A stretch of 64,000 bases of DNA, taken from Gordionus sp. m RMFG-2023 (lineage: Eukaryota; Nematomorpha; Gordioida; Chordodea; Parachordodidae). Of this stretch, positions 14,401 through 29,400 are shown piece by piece. The notes beneath the pieces are model-generated. The model was given only the letters and a program-made list of their open reading frames with translations. It was not told the origin of the DNA and did no database searches. Position 1 is the first letter of the stretch; each line of letters begins with the position of its first letter. The position numbers and the translations under genes are program-made. The stretch lies in the NCBI RefSeq assembly GCF_954871325.1, contig NC_088775.1, positions 23,041,561 through 23,105,560 of the forward strand. The letters are read 5' to 3'.

Positions 14401-17400
14401 AGTGTTTGTGATGGGATTGGTGGCACTGTTAAAAGGTTAGCCTCTAGAGCTAGTTTACAAAGGCCTTACTCAAAGCAAATAACCACATCATATGAATTGT
14501 ACGAGTTTGCTAAAGAAAATATTTATTTATGGCATATATTTTGAATATATGACCCAAAAAAATTATGAATCCGAAGAACTATTACTCAGGGCAAGATTTT
14601 CAAAAACTAGACCTATACCTGGATGAACACAAAAAATTTACACCGTGATTCCAACAGGTCTACATCAATTCAAAAGTAAAATGTATTTTAATATAATAGA
14701 AAGCACTATAGAATTTATCATATAATAATGAAAGTATAATTTTTGGAGAAATATCAGGATACATACGTGTGTTTATGATTCTAATTAGTGAGAAAAATCA
14801 AAAGCAGGAAGAAATATATATATAAAGTTTTTACACCCATCCGGGCCTTCTAATTCCTTTACATTTCCAAGTATAGACGACACTCTTTACTTTCCAAAAT
14901 GTCATATCTTAACATTAGTTTCACCGTTAACTGCTACTGGCCGTAGTTATACATTGTTGTCACAAGAAAGTAAATGCGCTACCGAAAAATTAGAATCTTT
15001 TAAAAGTGAGTTATATATTAGATTTTTAAATTTATATTATATCAATTATTTTTAATATGGGCCATATATGAAATGCATCTGATTCATATATTCAAGAACT
15101 ATAAACTTGGTTGAATATATTTTATTAATATTCATTAAATATATGTTATATGGGCAAAATTTTTTATAATAAATTATAAATAAAGTAATAAATTGAATTT
15201 ATTTTATCAATAGACAATTCCATAATTGAATGAAAGCACCATTTATTGTTATTTTCACTTACAAGATGAATAATCCTTTAAATTATATCAAATAATTCAA
15301 GAAAAACCATTAAAAACTGATTATATAATTTTTACAAACGCCCCCTTTCGGGAAAATATTTATACAATTTTCTAAACATTTTTATCGATTTTGAGAATGA
15401 AGATGGCCGCGTCCTAGACCAATTTTTTTTTATAAATTTAAATAAAGAGTTTAGTAATGTCTAATAAAAATTTTAAAAAAATTGAAGGTATTTCCAAAAA
15501 ATCGTTTTTAGTCCTTGCATATTAATTAAGATGACCGGAAATTATCTGAAAGTAGAATCTTTGTACGTAATTTTGATATTTACAATTATGTAGTTTTTAA
15601 GATATGCTTAATTGAATGAAGGCAGATAATGGTAAAAATACGTCATTTTTGCCACTTTGAACCCTAATATCTCCAAAAATATAAATGTTACGAGGTTAAA
15701 GTTTTGGCTATTTCTTAACTACACTAACATTTCTTTACTTACCAAATTTTATAAAATTAGAAGGGGATCGGCCGAATCGTTGTTATTTGTCATGGAATGA
15801 CCATGATTTAAGAAACTTTTGGGTAAATTGATATTGAATGTTTTCCCTTAATTAAATAATTTGCAACTTATTTAATGTTTCGCAATAATGATTTCGCTCA
15901 TATATTGGCGGCAGAAAATTCGCTATAAAGGATTCGCGATTAAAGTTTAACTGCTACTAGTTTGCGATAAAGAGTTCCTAATGTATTCGCAGTTAAGGTT
16001 TAGCGGAAATAAATTCGCTATATTGTCTTCGCTATAAATGTTTCGCTGAATTGATCTGAAACGAAAAAATAACCTGTAAACTATTGTCAAACAACACTTT
16101 AATCCTGTTTTTCTTGGCCAAAGCAATATTTAGTGTAATAGTGTATTTTATTTTCCAAAAGTTTTTTCAAATATAAATATATGGTATGAAATAATTAATT
16201 GTGGTTCAACAAGCTGCTCATTTGTGAAAGAGTCTAAATCCTTAATCAAACTAATTAGCAATGAGAGCCATAAAACAACAATCTCAAGTGCTCTTTATAA
16301 AAAATCAGCTTTAAAATATTATGAATTTAATTATTTAAAGATTCAAGGTCGTCACCAGAGGAGGTTGACTATTATTAACAAAATTTTATATTTTCTTGTT
16401 ATCATATATGCAGTTTACATGTTATTCTAATTACTTTATATAATTTCGATATTAAATTACTAAAAAGTATTAAATATTAAAAAATAAATAAAAAAATATA
16501 TATTAATAAGAAAAAATATAATGATATGATTTTTTATAGCTACTTTTAAACATTACAAATAAATTGAATTTTTGTTTTTTTTATGTTAGGAAATTATGTT
16601 CAAAAATATAATTATCTATAAAATCTTAAAATTAAAACGATGATAATATTGGATTGTTTTTCCAAATTATCTGGCGGATCCTGTTTTCTAAAACATAAAT
16701 ATTAGCCCCGACTCATTCTGATACTTAATATCGAAACCACAGCTTTTGTTAAAATTAATTGATTATGAAAATACTATTATACATTAATAAAGCAAATATT
16801 ATATTATCAAAATATATTACATGATAATTAGACAAAAAAATAATTAATTAAAATGCATCAAATTATAAGCGATTTATCATAATTTCATTTGTTAAATAAA
16901 TGACTATAAAACGTTTGAAATCCAAAACAGTAAAACCTAATTAATCAATAGATTCCCAAAAATTATTTTTTTAAATTAGGATCATCTGCCAATATATCCA
17001 TCAGAGACCATTATGAGCGTGATCCCTCTACTGGCCATTGGATAAAATCTTTCTCTCGCAAAGAGTTCCTTATAAAACATATACGGAGTGTGCACCAAGG
17101 CTATAGAGCATATTCATGTGACCTATGTGGGATGAAATACTGCGATAAGCGTGACATGGAAAATCACAAGAAAAAAGCTCATTCAATTGATTCCAAGCAT
17201 TTGAGACTTCAAAATCTAGGCAATGATACACAGACTCCCATTCCTAGAGCTTGTCCTTACCCTGCTTGTTCTAACATTGTGTTTACGAGCAAGATACACT
17301 TGTCTAAACATGTCAAAACCTTTCATTCCTCATCTTCCAACATTAAATCCTACAATTTGGGCTTAGATGAAGGAAACAAAATGGCCACTCCCATAGATAA

Positions 17401-20400
17401 GTCCTCTGCTTTAACAAATCGTGGGATGGATGATATGAACGTGAACAATTACTATGGTAGTCTCATGAATCAAGATGAGACAACCCCATTCGAAGATTCC
17501 GCTTCTTTCTTAGGTTCTCTATAAGATTTATTTGAATATTCTATTTAACTTAGGCTTGGCTCAAACAGAGCGATATGAAATTGATCTAACCTGTCACATA
17601 TATTAAATATATGGCCAAAATTTACAATTCAGATTTATTGCAAAATATTTTGCAAAATGATAGTTATTTTACTTAATTAGTTGAGCCAGGCCTATTTTGA
17701 TATTATTCAGTTAAATATTAAATTTGGATAGGTTATAACGTTATTATCTTATTAAGTATGTCTTGTATTGAACTATTTGTCTTCTTGCACTTCAATCAGA
17801 AGATATACCAAATTCCCTCCCCCTCAACATACACTCCCCGATTCCCCTTCAACTCAAAATGAGTTCTATCAGTCAGCTGGACAGTATCCCCTATCCATCT
17901 TCACAACTTACTGATGGAATGTTAGTCACCGACAACTCACTCGTTTCCCCAAATTCGCTTTGTTTTGCCTGTGACACTTGTGACAAGCTTTTTACCAATA
18001 GGGCCTCACTAGTGAGACATTTCAAATCAGTCCACGAAAATCACAGGGCCTATGCCTGCAGAATCTGTGGCCGATCCTTCAATCAAAGACCTCACCTTGA
18101 AAGACATTTGGCATCCCTTATCCATGCAGATGTCTTAAAATACGCTTGCGATTATTGTGGGAGAAGGTAGTCATATCTTATGTTTTTTTTCTCACTTTCT
18201 TTTCCATTCCATTCTCTTTTTCTTTCTTTTTATCCTTCCCTCCTATTCTGGACTAAGTCTTTCCTGCCTTCTAAAATTAAATAAGTTAATCAGATGCTTC
18301 AACTAGGGAAGAAATTGACTTCCTTATACGCTAGATACTCACTATGCCTATTAAAAATTATTTGATTTGATTTAAAATTTATTAATAACAAATGGTTTGA
18401 TTCAAAACATTAATCGATTTGACAAATAATAGATTTAAAATATTTTTTAGTTGCGAAAAATTTAATAAGTATTCAAATTGTTTTATAATTTTAATATTAT
18501 CTGCAAGCTTTCTTCAATTAATATTTTTTAAAATTATTTATTCGAAATTTCACTAATCAAATCGGAATACTTCTACCTTTTCCTTTCCACTTACTTTTAA
18601 TCAAATCCTAAAGGGATGACCAATGTACTCAGTCTTTTGTTTCCCTTAAATTTATTCAAATTTTTTTGACCCCTCCCCTTCCTCACCCCAAAGATTTGCC
18701 TTGAAGTCAAGATTGGAGAAACATTTATTTGATTTAAACTATCACAGGGATCCTAACTATGTTAGGGTTCCAAAATACGTTTGTTATATTTGTACACCAC
18801 CTCAAGCCTTAGCGATAGGCGATGAACTAGATTTTGTGCCTGATGATAGCCCATTTTCAGCATTGTTGGCCGATTTGAAGTAACACTACATTTTACTATT
18901 TTATATTATTAATACTAGAGTATACTGATTGATACAGGTTTTTTTCAGCACTTGAAATTAGAACCTGCATGGAACTCCTCTCTAGAAATAACACCCTCTC
19001 CTGCCTGGCCCTAATAAACTAACATTTTTATGAAGTAAAAAATTAGTAATTGCAATTTTCTTATAACAGAGAAATTCTAATTAGGTAATTTCACTCCAGA
19101 TCGATAACTTTTGTCCCAACTTTTTGATTTAAATAAAATTTCCATACTGAAAGAACATCATTATAGTGCGCACATATTGAACGTTGCAACGCAGTTTTTC
19201 AAAACGCAAACAATGCATTTTAAATGCATTCGTTCAAATTGAGAACATTTCCATTTTTCATTTTAAATTATTTTTTAAAAGACAAACTTGCTTGCGTTTT
19301 TCAAAACTTTTTAAATTTTGAAGTGATAAAATTTTTATATGTAAGAAAAATCATTTTTAAATGATATAATAATATTTTTAGGACATGAAACGATGAAATT
19401 ACCAAAAGGTTTGCAGAAAGCTGGGCGACCATAAAAAAATTTTATTGTCATGGAACATTTATCAGTTATTGGTTCCAGGTATAAATATATAAGAATATTA
19501 AATATAATGATACAATTAGCTTGGTATTGGAATTCCCTGGTTTTGATAACAGTCATCTTTATCTCAAGAAGAGATTGAGAAACTTCAAGGATCAACTGAA
19601 TAAAGAGAAAATAGCAAAACCTACTTAATTAAATATTCATGTTATATATTTTATTGGTAAGTTGATAAATAACAACTTGGAAAATAAAGAGTAGGGCTCT
19701 GATCCTCAAATTCTGTTCTGGTAATACTACAAAGCATATCCAATACTGATCCAAAATTTATATTGATTTTATTTACCATCTATATTTGAATAAATCCCAC
19801 AAAATATTTTACTATTCATAAAAAATTATAAGTGTATTTTGTTTTCTATATTCTCAAAAAGTTAATTCCCTGATTAAAATATTTGAAATGTTAATTTTCA
19901 TGTGGAACTCTCAACAACAAAAAAAACCTAAATTACTGAATGAATTTAATAAGTTATTAAATTTTGTAAGAAAATCCATCTGGGATGCAGTAAAGCTAAT
20001 TTTTATCTATAATTTTTTATATTTTATTTAGACTTTTTATGGATAGCCTTGTAGAGGATGCTGAAATCTTAAGTTTAGACATCCAAGTGCTGTTTAAAAA
20101 TGAGGTTTTAAAATTTCTACACTATCTGAAGACAAATGGTACCTTACACACCTACAATTGAATCTGCATTGACATATTTAATAACATTATATAAATTATT
20201 TATTTATTATAAAAATATATTATGTTTATGTGTTTTATATTAATTTTTATATTGACATTATATTTTTTTAATAAAATTTTTATATATTTATATTTGTCTC
20301 TATTTTCATATTTAATATAAGTTAAATGATATATTAATTTAATTTTTCTTAACATTCAAATTATATTAGTGTCCAAATTAACATTTAAATTAAGGGATAT

Positions 20401-23400
20401 ATCAATTCTTAATATTCAATTAATTTAATTATATCATTTAATTACTATGGTTGATATTGAAAATCTATTTATAGAAGCAACAGATAAATCTTATTTAGGT
20501 ATAGTTTTTACACTATAAAATAATTAAATTATATGTATATATGAAAATTTCATTTGTATCATGTTGTAAGAAATAGAATTAATATTATTTTAAGTTTGAG
20601 GTTCATTCCCCATACTTTAAAATAGCTCAATGGGCTACATCTAGAATAGTGTTCAAATTAACATGCAATAGAAATTAAGGGATATATCAATTAAATTTTT
20701 CTTAATATTCAATTTATTTATATCGTTTATTAATAACATCATTGTCATAAAAATTAAATATGTAACATAATTTAATATAAAATATTTTTATAAATAAATT
20801 TAATAATTTATAAAATTTTAAAATTTGTCTTTAAGAATTTTTTATTCCATTGAAGTAGAATTATTTTCCCTGCTAGGCAAGAAAGGTTTTATAGTGATTC
20901 TTTGTTTTAATGTTTTAAATTTAAATTCTTCATATTGAAATAATAAAACTTAACGCATCAATTTAAACATGGCTGTGTTTACGTTTTTTTATATGCGTTT
21001 TGAAACGCTGCGTTGCAACGTTCAATTTGTTGGCACTATTAGAAGACATCGAATCCAAAGTTTTAATCTCATAGAATTAACATTTCTTCAAATATCAATG
21101 AAAGTGTCCAAAATATATTTTTCGAAAAATACTATTTAAAAAAATAAAGATAAGTTAAAAAAAATAAAATAATGATTAGAAATAAAAATTAGGTGTTATT
21201 TTAGAATTCTCTTATAAGCCCTTTAGTAAATATTAAAGAATTTTTTAAAATGATGGTGTTGCGGTCTTTATTTATGTTATAAATTTTAAACTTGAACCTA
21301 AATGGCTCCAGGCGTTTTACTTTCCGAATTTCATTGAATTTAATATTTTATTATTCACTTTCATTATATCTATAATACAAATATTGATAAAAACATTTAA
21401 ATGATATTAGAAAATTTAATTACATATATGCTAAAAATATATTAAATGCTTTTTAGTGTTTATAAATTTTTGCCAAGAAGACGAAAACATGATATTCTAA
21501 TTTTTTTAAATAGATGTAGATCTTAGTGAAATTTGTTCTAAATATTACAAATATTAAAGAACCCAATATATTTACAAGTGTTCTAAACCTATGCGGTTAG
21601 ATGGACTGCTACATTAAAAAAAATAGTTTTAATAAATGTTTGTTTTTATTTTATATTAGAATCATTACATGTACCTTAGTTTCTATTCATATTTTTACCT
21701 AAATCCCAAGGGGTCATGCGAAAATCATATTTTTTTGATTGATTGTACACGGAATGATTCAACCTTCTAAAGTTGGCGAATAAACTGATTATAACCTATT
21801 TCGGGATTATTTTATAAAGCGAAATAATTATTTTATTTATCTAACCTCTTTACCATCTCCCTTTTCAGAAAAAAGAAAGCCCAACAAGGTATACTCTTGA
21901 CTAACAATGATTTTGATCACAAAAACTTTGAAGATTTCAATGGACAAAACGTTAAATATAATTTTGACAATGACATAGATTACTTAGATGAAAGTTCCCC
22001 CAAATCTAGAAGGGGAACCGGAGAGGACAAGCTTTTAGCATCCCTCACCTCCAAGCTCATTTCCGACACCTTGCAGATTCAAGGATTGGACCTATTGATC
22101 GAAAATATAAATAATTCACCACCCGACGATCAACTGTTAATCAACCATTCAGGTGGCTCTGATCAGCTCATCGATCATCACCTAATTCAAAGTGACCAGT
22201 CGGATCCATCATCGGATCAGCTCTTGATGATGGATCAATCTCCTAACAATAATAATCAGCAGTTAATGGTTCAATTGGATCAATCTGAAGAGCGGCAGAT
22301 AGAGCAAGGTTTGTAAGTTTTAAGATAATATTTTTTTAAATTTAATTTCTTGAATTGAAACTAGTTATATATATCTCTACTCTATTTTAGACGAAGAAGA
22401 ATTAGCTGGATATGACCAAGAGATGGCGCTTATGAAACGTCAACGATTCGATATGTCGGGTGCTTTTAATAACAGAGTAAGTTTGAGAAAATCAAGAGAT
22501 GATTCTGAGCCAATGAAACTTTCATCAGAGATGGATGATAATGAAGCCACAACTACCGGTTTGTTTTATTTTTAATAACATTTTCGAATACCTGCTGAGT
22601 TGCTCAATTACAGAACATAGCTGTCTTATATGATTAAATGTTGTAATCACGTTTTTAATATTAACTATTGAGAAAGCTCTAAAATGTTAGTATAATTTTG
22701 TTTGCTATTTAATATCAAGATGACCCTACCAAATCATCATTCATAAAGGATCCTCAGGTGAGAGAACGGCTCCTAAAAATACGTCAATCATCTATAGTTA
22801 GGTTCGGACGCAAAAAAGATTTGGTGAAGCACTTGAAAGAGGTCCATTATGGGCACGTCAATCATTTGGTAGGAAACGTTAGTCAAATTAACAACGGAAT
22901 TCGCTCAAATGTTGGGGAACTATATTTGGAAACATCTAATAATGACGACCAACAACTCGGTAATATTTTAAAAATTATTTCTGCAATCTTTCTAAATTTA
23001 TAAATTTAAGTTTACATTTTGATATACGTCTATGATTGAAGAAATATGCTAAACCCTGATGATTGAGCTGTACTACATTTTTTTTTTTGCTGGTACCATT
23101 ATCACTTATTATGTTTAATTTTTTTAGTAAGTAAATTAATTAAAATGAGCAGTAGTTAATTTTATTATAAAAAGATTAATGTTTTGGGAGTATTTGTTAA
23201 ATATTGAGCTATAAAAAAAATGTTCAGTCTATTAAGAATTATATAAAGTTTTATTTATTAACAAAAAGTCCTATTATGTAAAATAAATAAATCATAAGCT
23301 AAAAGAAATCCTTAATTTTTTAGAAACATATGTATTTTATTATTTAAAATTCAATACGAGTTTGATCAAACTGCAAATGCTGCAGGTATAAATTATTTAC

Positions 23401-26400
23401 ATACTCTATTGATTTATCTGTGGATTTCTCTCCTTATAATATAAACACGTCTTTAAAATTGAATTAGTTTTTTAAATGTCTCTAGAACACTCCATTAATT
23501 CAAGTTATCTTATGAATTTATATTTTCACCTTTGAGTATTAATTTCTATAAAGGATGGTTCTACGTTATAATCAATATCATCCCACCTCCCTATCTTGAT
23601 TAAATTTATAAACATAATTAACGTAACTAAGAATTCGCCAAATTTTAGTTTTAGCCCCCTAACTTTTATATTTTTGTAGTTAGTCGAGCTCAAACTGAAA
23701 CTGGGCCACTACCCGAAACACATCTATAAAATATATTTATTCAAGGGGCCATACGTAATTTTCTGAAATAAATAAAAATAAAAATGGATAGTTGCTATAT
23801 CGATCATGGAATTACGTTATCATTATAGTAATGCTTAAACATAATTAACAGAAATGAGAGAAATATGAAAAATCTAAATTCCAACCAAAAATTTTGATTG
23901 AAATTTCATTAATACAATTTTTTTTTAAATCACATAGACTTTTCTTCCAACCCTCATAATAATATGGAAGAAGATGCTAGCCAATCAGGCAACAATGGAA
24001 GTGTCTTGGCCCAACTAGTTCAAGAATCTCGCTTCCAAGAACAATATGGAACTACTGATCAACACTCTGACATAAGGTTTGATTTTAGGGACATGGCAAC
24101 ATTATAAATAATTATCTTAATTCACTTTTTTTATAATATAATAATCCCTATCTAATTACCAAATCAAATATATTTTTACAAATAAATGGGTAAATATCGA
24201 TATACCATAATTAACAGTAATTTACCTGCTACCGCCACCATATTGTATCAACCCACTGCTTCATCCACCACAGTCGATGAAAATGGCAGGTCCAACACTG
24301 CTAATCAATCAATGATCTTGTATCCATCATCTGTAGCCGATCAATTTGGGGATAGGAGGTGGTACATTATGAATTCACGATAAAAATATTAGTTTTTTTT
24401 ATAAAGTTCACATGAGCAAATTTAGCTTACATAATATATAAATATTTAAGTTCAAAGGATGTAGATATATTGTACAAAATATTTAATTTTTTTATAAAAT
24501 GGCCGAAATATTATTATGATATGAACACTTTAGAAAAAACAACATAATATAGGTTTTAAAAAATTTACCATTTTTAATATACTGTTTTATTTTACGGGTT
24601 AAATTCCAAATCAGATGGTTTCAAATAAATATGAAGTAATATCTAATTTTCAGAAAAGGATACTTTTATATGTATTGCATTTTTTTTATTAGTGTATTTT
24701 TTAAAAATATCTTTTTCTTCTATAATAATTATTTATTAAAAATTTCTATCATAATATTTAAAATACTATAATATTAAGACACTAATAATAAAAATACAAT
24801 TTTATAATCGTGTTCAGCAAAAGGAACCATATGCCCAGAGTTGTTAACCCTCCTTTTTAAAAGAAGTTAGATCCCGCTCCTAACTTTTCAAAAGGAATTA
24901 GCTCCCACTACTAAATTTTTAATAGGAGCTAGTTCCAGCTCTTAGTGATGGAGTGCCACTCCATAGACGCTCTTTGATTTTCATTTTTTTAGTGTACACA
25001 AAACAATTCATTTTTTTTTATCAAAAAAGTATTTATATTATGATATATCAAAATATTTATAATCTTTTATTAGCTTTTAAAAGTAATAAATTTTCTAAAT
25101 TTGAATCTAACAAACATCCACGCCTATCCCCTAAAACCTGTTTAGCAATACTAAACAGGCTCTCAACAGGAGCACTGAGGGAAGTGGAGTATTGTATTTT
25201 ATAAAAATATTTTTATTCAGGAAATTTATTAAAAAATAGTAATTTTGATATCATTATTTAAAAAATATTTATCTAATATATTATCTTCTTGATGATCAAT
25301 TTCATGGAATTTAAAAAAATCTTACAAATCATTGAAGGGTTCGCATGAACTAGTAGCTATTTTTTGCATTTGGAATTTGTTTTCTTAAAAAATTAATTAA
25401 TTTGTATTTTAGTTCCATATTTTATGCATTTTTAATCCATTCCCAATTTAATTTGAATGTAGGATGGATAATAGCCGCAATGATATTTTCATCATTATAA
25501 ACATTTGAAAATCTTTTATAAAGTTATTTAAATAGATAATTTATTTTTTATTTTAATTTCTACTTCTAAGATGTCTGGATCCATAATATCAAAAACTATT
25601 TTTTATCATAAATGAATATTAATATGACTTACAAGATTTTCCAAGAAATTTTCAATATAAAAAGAAAAAAAAACTTGGGTTTTTAGTATTTTAACTGTTT
25701 AAATGAAAAACCAATATAAAACTCGGCTCAACCTTATAAATAGATTTATTATTATTTAAAAAATAATTAATTTTTACATTAGATTTAAAAGAAGTATAGT
25801 GGCCCTCCTCCGCTCCAGCCCTAAAAGGAGATAGCTCCCACTCCTGATTTCTAAAAGGAAGGGCGCTCCAGGTGTTTTTGAAATATTGTAGCGGCTCTCC
25901 AGAAGTGCCGCTCCTGTGGCCAAGCTCCTTAACAACTCTTGCCGAATTTTGGTGTCAAGATTTTTTTAAATCTTATAAGTTAATGGGGAAATGACTAGTT
26001 GTCATGATTTATTGCTGTGTGGTGCTGATGCCCTTGACTGTATATATAATGGCCGTGCCTACCTTTTGAATCAACTGATTTGCATTTTATATAAACATGT
26101 GGCTGTAGGATATCCTAACCTAGACGTAAACTAATGGCCTCTCAATTGTTTGTCTGATAAGAGATTACCAAGGATTTGACTAGGGAGTTATTCTAACCAT
26201 TCATGACCATGAAGTCTGTCAGCTGATTAAAAGAGTTAAAAGCTTTAATTTTGTAATGTATTTTTTATGTTAAATGAGTGTTAAAAGGTATATTAGCCTC
26301 CCATTTGTTAGTTGCGTCAACTAGTAAACGATCGGTGGACATGTGAAGTCTGAAATCATTGTAGTTTGTTAATCTGGTTGATAAAAATGACAATAAAGAT

Positions 26401-29400
26401 AATTGATGCTGGGAAAAAGTTTGAACCAAACAATTTAAAGGTAACTGGGCGAATGACCTAATGGGTTTAATTTAATGTTTAAAATTTTTTCCATTTTGAA
26501 TTTGTCCAGAATTTTTGATATAAATTCTTTGTTTTTAAAAATGATGATGAACGGAAAATATGCAAAAATTTTGGTATGTATAGGCATTTAAGTATTAAAA
26601 AATGAGCTTTGATGTGCTGGTAAATTGCATAGGATGTGTTGAAAATGTCATAAAGAATTCTTCAGCCTTAATGGTATTAGCTAACTGGGACCCTAATAGG
26701 TTTAAACTGTCAGGAGCGATGATATTGTAACTGGAGGCTTGTTGTTTAGAATGATAATTCAGTTTTATTTATATTTAATGTGAGGCCGCTAGCTTGGGAA
26801 TTGGTTTCCAGATATCTACATTAGCCGAAGTCACAGATGGTTCCATTATCTAAATACCACTGATTATGGTCTAGGTTGAAATACTGTCTTATTTGGAAAA
26901 TGGGATCATGGATTCCAAAGCAAAATAGAAGAGGTCCTAATGGATCCCTTTGTATGCCTTCTTGGGACAGAATAAGAAAAAATCCATATATCAAAGGTAG
27001 TGTTGCGTAATCGGCTAATTTTAGCCGACTAAAAACGGCTTAGCCGAGATTTTAGGTGGAAAAATCGGCTAAGCCTAATTAGGTATAGCCTAAAAATTGG
27101 CTAAAAAAATTAGTCAAAATTCTGCATCGATGCTTAGCATTAATTATTATTTATTTATTTTAGTAAAATAATTTATTTTATTTATATTTAATGTAAATAT
27201 TTTATTATTATCAACAAATAAACATGATATGATTTAATATTTTTTATTTATATTATTATATTTTGAAATGAAAATAAATTTATTTATTTGATGTTTTTTT
27301 AATAAAAAAAAATAATATGCTGCTATATTGTAAAAATGTAATATTCTTTAAATATAATTTATTAGTGATTTTCACAATCTTCTTTGTAAATACATCTTTT
27401 ATTGAGGAATTATATTGTAAATTTTATTAGATAAATAAACAATCTTTTAGGTGAAATCTTTTATCATTTTTTTAAAATTATCTATTTATTATTAAATGAG
27501 ATGGATTTTATGAAACTTTTTTGATGTTATTTTATATGATCTTTTTAAGGATAATATTTTAATGTGACAATTGTCATAATCGTTCTTTTATAAGTTTTTT
27601 GAATTTTTTTGAAGAAAGTATGTTAAAATAAGTATTAATAACATGTGTAAATACAAATTTAGTGAAGATGTACCAATGAAAAGTGACAATTGTCATAATG
27701 GTTAATTTTAAAGTTTTTTTGAATTTTTTTGACGAAAATTTGTTAAAATAAGTATTAATAACATGTGTAAATATAAATTTAGTGAAGATGTACCATAGAA
27801 AAGTGACAATTGTCATAATCGTTATTTTTAAAGTTTTTCGAATTTTTTTGACGAAAATATGTTAAAATAAGTATTAATAACATGTGTAAATATAAATTTA
27901 GTGAAGATGTACCATAGAAAAGTGACAATTGTCATAATCGTTATTTTTAAAGTTTTTTGACTTAAATATGTTAAAATAAGTATTAATAACATGTGTAAAT
28001 ATAAATTTAGTGAAGATGTACCAATGAAAAGTAAAAATTGACATAATCGCTATTTTTAAAGCTTTTTGAATTTTTTTGATGAAAATATGTTAAAATAAGT
28101 ATTAATAACATGTGTAAATATAAATTTAGTGAAGATAGTGACATTTGTCATAATCGTTAATTTTAAAGTTTTTTGATTTTTTTTGAAAAAAATATGTTAA
28201 AATAATTATTAATAACATGTGTAAATATAAATTTAGTGAAGATGTACCAATGAAAAGTGACATTTGTCATAATTATTATTTTTAAAGTTTTTTGAATTTT
28301 TTTGAAGAAAATATGTTAAAATAAATATTAAAAATGTTTAAATATTTAGTGAAGATGTACCATAGAAAAGTGACAATTGTCATAATCGTTATCTTTAAAG
28401 TTTTTTGAATTTTTTTGACGAAAATATGTTAAAATAAGTATTAATAACATGTGTAAATATAAATTTAGTGAAGATGTACCAATGAAAAGTGACAATTGTC
28501 ATAATCGTTATTTTTAAAATTTTTTGAATTTTATTGACAAAGATATTTTAAAATAAGTATTGATAACATGTTTAAATAAAAATTTAGTAAAGATGTACTC
28601 TAGATAAGCCACAATTGTCATAATCGTTATTTTTAAAGTTTCTTGATTTTTTTTGACGAAAATAGTTAACTTGCATCGATATTGATTTTAAAATAGAAAA
28701 AAAAGTTTACCCAAATTTTAAACAAGATTGTCTGATGAAAATTGGTAAAAAAAATAATAATTTCTAACTTAGGATTAGATATTATGATATAAATTTTGCA
28801 TATTAATTTCTGACCCGATGAACAAATGTAATAAAATGCCAATTTGCTCTTGTTTTTGGGGAAGAATCTATTATTACCATATGTTTTTCTATGGCATATA
28901 CTCAGGCAATTTTAATTTTACAATCTATATTTTTACCCATTTACATCAAAGAAATTTTAAAAATAACGATTATGACAATTGTCACTTTTCTATAGTACAT
29001 CTTCACTAAATTTTTATTTAAACATGTTATTATTTCGTCAACAAAAATCAAAAAATTTAAAAAATAATGATTATGACAATTGTCGCTTATCTAGAGTACA
29101 TCTTCACTAAATTTATATTTACACATGTTATTAATACTTATTTTAACATATTTTCGTCAAAAAACTTTAAAAATAACGATTATGACAATTGTCACTTTTC
29201 ATTGTCTTCACTAAATTTATATTTACACATGTTATTAATACTTATTTTAACATATTTTCGTCAAAAAATTTAAAAAACTTTAAAAATAACCATTATGACA
29301 ATGTCAATTTTCTATGGTACATCTTCACTAAATTTTATTTAAACATGTTATCAATACTTATTTTAACATATTTTCTTCAAAAAAATTCAAAAACTTATAA

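Larger units (their letters stand above)
9844..15802 (+). mobile_element. TIR DNA transposon of unassigned family (copy 1), with three nested insertions
   Basis: Left tip GGTCATTCCATGTCAAAT and right tip (read inwards) GGTCATTCCATGACAAAT. The arms are long inverted repeats: about 9844-11780 (interrupted by a hAT) pairs with about 15040-15802. Shared words include AGGGTTCAAA, AAGCATATCTTAAAAACTA and GAAGATGGCCGCGTC. Removing the hATs at 10075-11180 and 11902-13741 leaves about 3.0 kb, the size of the relative at 58975-61920. Transposase pieces lie at 14080-14680 on the plus strand. No target duplication was clear. Confidence 0.75.
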
